The notes below the pieces were generated by a model. It was not told the origin of the DNA and ran no database searches. It was given only the letters and a program-made list of their open reading frames with translations. Positions 15,822 through 19,091 of a DNA stretch of 19,091 nt are shown in pieces (position 1 is the first letter of the stretch; each line of letters opens with the position of its first letter). Source of the stretch: Fusobacterium sp. (GTDB taxonomy: Bacteria; Fusobacteriota; Fusobacteriia; Fusobacteriales; Fusobacteriaceae). The stretch covers positions 1 to 19,091 of the forward strand of contig JAHHTB010000017.1 in the NCBI GenBank assembly GCA_020024855.1, in the 5' to 3' direction. The position numbers were made by a program, and so were the translations under genes.

Positions 15822-16160
15822 ATGGCATCTATTTTTACAAAAATAATAAATAGAGAAATACCTGCTGCTATAGTTTTTGAAAATGATAAAGTTATAGCAT
15901 TTAAGGATATAAATCCACAGGCACCTATACATATTTTAGTTGTTCCTAAAAAGGAAATAGCTACAATAAATGATATAAAAGAAGAAGATAAAGAATTAAT
16001 TGGAGAAGTTTATCTTGCAATAGGAAAAATTGCTAAAGATTTAGAAATTGCAGAAGAGGGGTATAGAGTAATAGCAAATTGTAATGAGTATGGTGGGCAA
16101 GAAGTATTTCATATCCATTTCCATCTTTTAGGTGGAGAAAAATTAGGTTCTCTAGTATAA
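15822..16160 (+). CDS. HIT-family (HINT-type) nucleotide hydrolase
   Basis: Small cytoplasmic protein of 112 residues, of normal length for HINT. It belongs to the histidine triad superfamily, which hydrolyses purine nucleoside phosphoramidates and related adenylated compounds. The triad is VFHIHFHLLGG with H97, H99 (the nucleophile by family analogy) and H101. The N-terminus IFTKIINREIPAAIVFEND and the HILVVPKKEIATI strand are typical. GGAGG lies 7 bases before the ATG. It is the last gene of the slyD-rpiB-HIT group and is followed at once by a terminator. Confidence 0.95.
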   Translation: MASIFTKIINREIPAAIVFENDKVIAFKDINPQAPIHILVVPKKEIATINDIKEEDKELIGEVYLAIGKIAKDLEIAEEGYRVIANCNEYGGQEVFHIHFHLLGGEKLGSLV

Positions 16161-16171
16161 AGGAATTTTTG

Positions 16172-16197
16172 CAGAGGTTTTTTAACCTCTGTTTTTT
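16172..16197 (+). terminator. Terminator after the HIT gene
   Basis: CAGAGGTT (16172-16179) and AACCTCTG (16184-16191) form a perfect 8-base-pair stem with a TTTT loop, followed by six T residues. It starts 12 bases past the stop codon and separates this group from the nhaC unit. Confidence 0.92.
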
Positions 16198-16239
16198 ATT
16201 ATATAAATATAAAAAAATTAAAAAAATAAAAATTTATTG

Positions 16240-16267
16240 TTGACTTATTTTTATTTTATACTATAAT
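16240..16267 (+). promoter_or_regulatory. Promoter of the nhaC leader
   Basis: TTGACT (16240-16245) and a consensus TATAAT (16262-16267) are 16 bases apart. The start of transcription would be near 16274, leaving about 270 bases of leader before the NhaC start codon. Confidence 0.75.
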
Positions 16268-16273
16268 ACCTAA

Positions 16274-16424
16274 AGAAACAACGAATATAAATCGCTTAGT
16301 TTTATTATATAATTTTACTATTATCTTAATAAAAAAGCGGGGGACCCACTTATATGAATATTAATTCATGCTAACCTCGTCACACATTTTAGAGGGGGCT
16401 TGGGTCTTACATAGATTAGTCTAT
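16274..16424 (+). ncRNA. Structured leader RNA upstream of nhaC, riboswitch candidate
   Basis: Several helices can be drawn by eye. CGCTT (16293-16297) and TTTTATTA (16300-16307) pair continuously with TAATAAAA and AAGCG (16327-16339), leaving a two-base AG bulge. GACCCA (16343-16348) pairs with TGGGTC (16401-16406) and encloses a hairpin ATGAAT/ATTCAT (16354-16359, 16364-16369) and CCTC/GAGG (16375-16378, 16392-16395). A last hairpin ATAGA/TCTAT lies at 16411-16424. The GC-rich blocks GCGGGGGACCCAC, GCTAACCTCGTC and GAGGGGGCTTGGGTC stand out sharply from the AT-rich surroundings, as conserved aptamer cores do. An intrinsic terminator follows. The class is not settled. GCTAACCTCGT recalls the 3' end of cyclic di-AMP (ydaO) riboswitches, but other parts of that motif are missing. 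A sodium riboswitch would fit the gene. Confidence 0.6.
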
Positions 16425-16427
16425 ATA

Positions 16428-16454
16428 ACACCATGCACTGTCATGGTGTTTTTT
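16428..16454 (+). terminator. Leader terminator (attenuator) upstream of nhaC
   Basis: ACACCATG (16428-16435) and CATGGTGT (16442-16449) pair perfectly around a 6-base loop and run into a T-stretch to 16454. It lies inside the leader, 88 bases before the gene it precedes and about 155 bases after the promoter. It would stop transcription before nhaC unless prevented. Confidence 0.85.
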
Positions 16455-16493
16455 AATTTTAAAAATAAAAAATAAAATCAAGGGGTGATATTT

Positions 16494-16522
16494 AGAATTT
16501 AATTCATTTGAGTTAATATTCT
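16494..16522 (+). promoter_or_regulatory. Hairpin just upstream of the nhaC ribosome binding site
   Basis: AGAAT/ATTCT (16494-16498, 16518-16522) and TAATTC/GAGTTA (16500-16505, 16510-16515, one G-U pair) form an 11-pair hairpin with an ATTT loop. It ends 8 bases before AAGGAGG. It might affect translation or protect the message from decay. Its role is not evident. Confidence 0.35.
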
Positions 16523-16542
16523 AGAAATTAAGGAGGTATCTT

Positions 16543-18000
16543 ATGAAAAAAGAAGTAGAAAACGTAAAAGAAACAAAATTTATCCATGCATTTATACCAT
16601 TAGTATTTTTGGTATGTTCTCTTACGTACACCATAAGGTACACTAATGCAGACCCTCATATTCCAATTATGATTTCAGGAATGATAGCAGCATGTATAGC
16701 TATGTTCTCATTAAAATATAAATGGGATTATATTTTAGAAGGAATTTTAAACACAATAAAGTCATCTATGGAAGCTGCTATAATTCTTTTAATAATAGGA
16801 ATGGTTGTAGGAAGTTGGATTATTTCTGGAGTAGTTCCAACAATGATATTTTATGGATTAAAAATAATATCTCCAGGAATATTTTTACCAGCAGCTCTTA
16901 TTCTTTCTTTAATAGTTGCACTTGCAACAGGAAGTTCTTGGAGTACAGCAGCAACAGTTGGTATTGCACTTATGGGAGTTGGGACAGGACTTGGAATTCC
17001 ACCTCAAATAACGGCAGGAGCTATAATTTCTGGAGCATATATGGGAGATAAATTATCTCCTCTGTCAGATACAACTAACCTTGCACCAGCTATGGCAGGT
17101 TCAAATTTATTTGATCATATAAGAGCCATGCTTGCAACAACAATTCCAAGTTTTATAATAACTCTTATACTTTTTTGTATAATAGGAAGTAGGTATGCAG
17201 GATCAGATATAGATACAGCAGCACTTAACTCAATTTTAGGAACTTTAGAAACTCAATTTAATATAACACCAATTTTATTTATTGTTCCTATTATTACGAT
17301 AACTTTAGTTGTTAAAAAAATCCCAGCAATTCCAGGACTTTTTTGTGGAAGTTTAATAGGTGGGATTGCAGCAATAGTATTTCAAAAAACATCTTTATCT
17401 GATTTTATAACTGTATTACAAAAAGGATATGTTTCTAATTCTGGAAATTCTGTTGTAGATGAGCTTCTTACAAGAGGTGGAATGAATAGTATGATGTGGA
17501 CAGTTTCACTTATTATTTGTGCTTTATTTTTTGGTGGAATAATGGAAAGAGCAGGAATGCTTAGTGCTATTGCAAATAAAATTTTAAGCTTTGCTAAATC
17601 AACAGGAAGTTTAATTCTTGCAACAATATTTACAGCTATTGCGGCTAATGCTCTTGCTGCTGAACAATATCTTTCAATAGTAATTACAGGTAGAATATTT
17701 AAAGATGCATATGCTAAAAGAAATCTTCATCCAGTAACTCTTTCAAGAGTTCTTGAAGATTCTGGAACCTTATCATCTCCATTATTACCATGGAATAGTT
17801 GTGGAGCTTATATGATAGCAGCATTAGGAATAGCACCTTGGATATATGTTCCATACTGCTTTTTAAATATAATTAATCCTATAATTTCAGCAATTTATGG
17901 TTATACAGGATTTACAATTAGATACTTAAATGGTGAAAAGGAGAAAAAATTTCATTTAAAAAAGTTTGTAGTAACAATACTAAATATATTTAATAAATAA
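16543..18000 (+). CDS. nhaC: NhaC-family Na+/H+ antiporter or related organic-anion/amino-acid antiporter
   Basis: Polytopic inner-membrane protein of 485 residues with about eleven or twelve hydrophobic segments. The family signature is intact: ATGSSWSTAATVGIALMGVG (128-147) and ITAGAIISGAYMGDKLSPLS (156-175), followed by DTTNLAPA. A matching second-half motif is ANALAAEQYLSIVITGR and DSGTLSSPLLPWNSCGAYM. Members export sodium in exchange for protons, but the family also contains malate-lactate exchangers and predicted lysine, methionine or tyrosine transporters, so the substrate is open. AAGGAGG lies 7 bases before the ATG. It is a single-gene unit with its own promoter, structured leader and terminators on both sides, suggesting control by a small ligand or ion. 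Confidence 0.9.
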   Translation: MKKEVENVKETKFIHAFIPLVFLVCSLTYTIRYTNADPHIPIMISGMIAACIAMFSLKYKWDYILEGILNTIKSSMEAAIILLIIGMVVGSWIISGVVPTMIFYGLKIISPGIFLPAALILSLIVALATGSSWSTAATVGIALMGVGTGLGIPPQITAGAIISGAYMGDKLSPLSDTTNLAPAMAGSNLFDHIRAMLATTIPSFIITLILFCIIGSRYAGSDIDTAALNSILGTLETQFNITPILFIVPIITITLVVKKIPAIPGLFCGSLIGGIAAIVFQKTSLSDFITVLQKGYVSNSGNSVVDELLTRGGMNSMMWTVSLIICALFFGGIMERAGMLSAIANKILSFAKSTGSLILATIFTAIAANALAAEQYLSIVITGRIFKDAYAKRNLHPVTLSRVLEDSGTLSSPLLPWNSCGAYMIAALGIAPWIYVPYCFLNIINPIISAIYGYTGFTIRYLNGEKEKKFHLKKFVVTILNIFNK

Positions 18001-18005
18001 AGATT

Positions 18006-18034
18006 AAAAGCCCTGACTTTTCAGGGCTTTTTTT
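18006..18034. terminator. Terminator between nhaC and ldhA
   Basis: AAAAGCCCTGA (18006-18016) pairs with TCAGGGCTTTT (18021-18031) around a CTTT loop, with T residues continuing to 18034. It is strong for nhaC. The A-run on the left also gives the converging ldhA transcript a shorter U-tail, so it probably serves both. Confidence 0.9.
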
Positions 18035-19073
18035 AACCTATTACATGACAATTTTCTTTATTTTTATCACAGATATATTTTACTTCATTAGTTAAAGGTC
18101 TTCCATCTATAAAATCTTTTATATTATTTAGTGTAGTAATTGTAATTGCTTCAATAGCTTCATTTGTAAAATATGCTTGATGTGAAGTGATTAAAACATT
18201 ATGGAAAGATAAAAGTCTTCCTAAGATATCATCTTCAATAACCTCATCAGATTTATCTTCAAAGAAATAATCAGCTTCTTCTTCATAAACATCAAGAGCA
18301 GCAGCTCCAATTTTTTTATCTTTTAATGCTTCAACAAGATCAGCAGAGTCTATTAGAAGCCCTCTTCCTGTATTAACAATCATAACTCCATCTTTCATTT
18401 TTGCCATAGAATTTCTATTGATTATATATTTTGTTTCTTTTGTTAAGGGGCAGTTTAATGAAATTATATCAGATTCTTTATAAAGAGTATCTAAATCAAC
18501 AAATTCAAATCCAAGTTCTTTAGCTTTTTCATAATTTGGAAATGGATCATAAGCAATAACTTTTGTACCAAATCCTTTTAAGATTTTTATTAAAATTTGT
18601 GCAATTTTACCAGCTCCAATAATTCCTACAGTTTTTCCATATAAATCATATCCCATAAGACCGTTTATAGAGAAATTTCCTTCTCTAGTACGAACATATG
18701 CTTTATGGATTTTTCTACTTAAAGAAAGAATCATTCCCATAGTATATTCAGCTATAGAATATGGTGAATAAGCAGGAACTCTTACAACTTTAAATCTATC
18801 ATTAATATATTTAAATGAAATATTATTATACCCAGCACATCTCATTGCAAGAAGTTTAACACCATTTTCAGCCATAATATTAATTACTTTTTTATTAATA
18901 GTATCATTTGCAAAGGCACAAATAATATCATATCCTTTAGTTAGAGGTGCAGTTTCCTCTGTAAGTTTTTCTTTTAAGAATTTCATTTCAAAGTTATAAT
19001 CTTTTCCATATTTATTAAAAAATTCTTTATCATAAGATTTAATATCAAAAAATAAAACTTTTCTTTTTTCCAT
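18033..19073 (-). CDS. ldhA: D-lactate dehydrogenase (LdhA-type D-2-hydroxyacid dehydrogenase)
   Basis: Cytoplasmic NADH-dependent enzyme of 346 residues that reduces pyruvate to D-lactate and regenerates NAD in fermentation. It tracks Escherichia coli LdhA closely: AYSPYSIAEYTMGMILSLSR, IHKAYVRTREGNFSINGL, YGKTVGIIGAGKIAQ and ILKGFGTKVIAYDPFP. The Rossmann loop is GAGKIA, followed by D176 as NAD ribose ligand. The catalytic triad is R237 (NTGRG), E266 or a neighbour in DVYEEEADYFFEDKS, and H298 (TSHQA). GGAGG lies 6 bases before ATG 19073. Its promoter must lie beyond the right edge, since only 18 bases remain. A different 2-hydroxyacid substrate is possible, but the LdhA-specific stretch around residues 261-285 argues for lactate. 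Confidence 0.92.
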   Translation of the reverse strand: MEKRKVLFFDIKSYDKEFFNKYGKDYNFEMKFLKEKLTEETAPLTKGYDIICAFANDTINKKVINIMAENGVKLLAMRCAGYNNISFKYINDRFKVVRVPAYSPYSIAEYTMGMILSLSRKIHKAYVRTREGNFSINGLMGYDLYGKTVGIIGAGKIAQILIKILKGFGTKVIAYDPFPNYEKAKELGFEFVDLDTLYKESDIISLNCPLTKETKYIINRNSMAKMKDGVMIVNTGRGLLIDSADLVEALKDKKIGAAALDVYEEEADYFFEDKSDEVIEDDILGRLLSFHNVLITSHQAYFTNEAIEAITITTLNNIKDFIDGRPLTNEVKYICDKNKENCHVIG

Positions 19074-19091
19074 TTTATTCCTCCTATAATT

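Noticed and set aside
16274..16460. Lysine riboswitch, SAM riboswitch or T-box before nhaC
   Set aside because: GCACTGTCA in the terminator loop region resembles part of the lysine element, but the 5' core is absent. No SAM core or T-box AGGGTGG sequence is present.

Overview
The window is strongly AT-rich DNA with AAGGAGG-type ribosome binding sites, very short intergenic gaps and A/T-ending codons. The gene set (tyrosine phenol-lyase, an AGCS sodium/amino-acid symporter, a UPF0371/DUF1846 protein, a PLP decarboxylase fused to an arginase-like enzyme, a NhaC-family antiporter, an LdhA-type D-lactate dehydrogenase) points to an anaerobic, amino-acid-fermenting member of the Fusobacteriota, most likely Fusobacterium. 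The genus is an inference from content; no rRNA or other marker is present. No tRNA, rRNA, CRISPR array, insertion sequence or phage gene is visible.

Layout. (1) 1-3571: a good sigma70-type promoter, a 270-base leader with competing helices, an AGCS symporter and tyrosine phenol-lyase (tpl), closed by a strong terminator; together they look like a uptake-and-degradation unit for tyrosine. (2) 3591-4355: a long hairpin, a minus-strand HU-family gene and an AT-rich gap. (3) 4356-9960: a repair/recombination block, with ruvC divergent from uvrA-ruvA and a PIN-PhoH ATPase downstream. It ends in a terminator shared with the convergent DUF1846 gene. (4) 9961-14021: minus-strand DUF1846 and a 783-residue decarboxylase/arginase-like fusion, which is predicted to make putrescine. 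(5) 14022-16197: a compact divergent promoter region, then a DJ-1/PfpI protein and the genes slyD-rpiB-HIT. (6) 16240-18034: a separate promoter, a GC-rich structured leader RNA ending in an intrinsic terminator, and an NhaC-family antiporter. (7) 18033-19073: minus-strand D-lactate dehydrogenase.

Most genes are housekeeping or central metabolism. The most interesting material is non-coding or architectural. First is the nhaC leader: a folded GC-rich domain in AT-rich surroundings followed by a terminator, which is the layout of a transcription-attenuating riboswitch. I could not assign it firmly to a known class. Second is the fusion enzyme, whose C-terminal half carries arginase-type rather than agmatinase-type substrate residues. 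This suggests an arginine-ornithine-putrescine route in one polypeptide. Third is the face-to-face promoter pair plus palindrome in front of that fusion gene. Promoter and RNA-fold calls were made by eye and are predictions.
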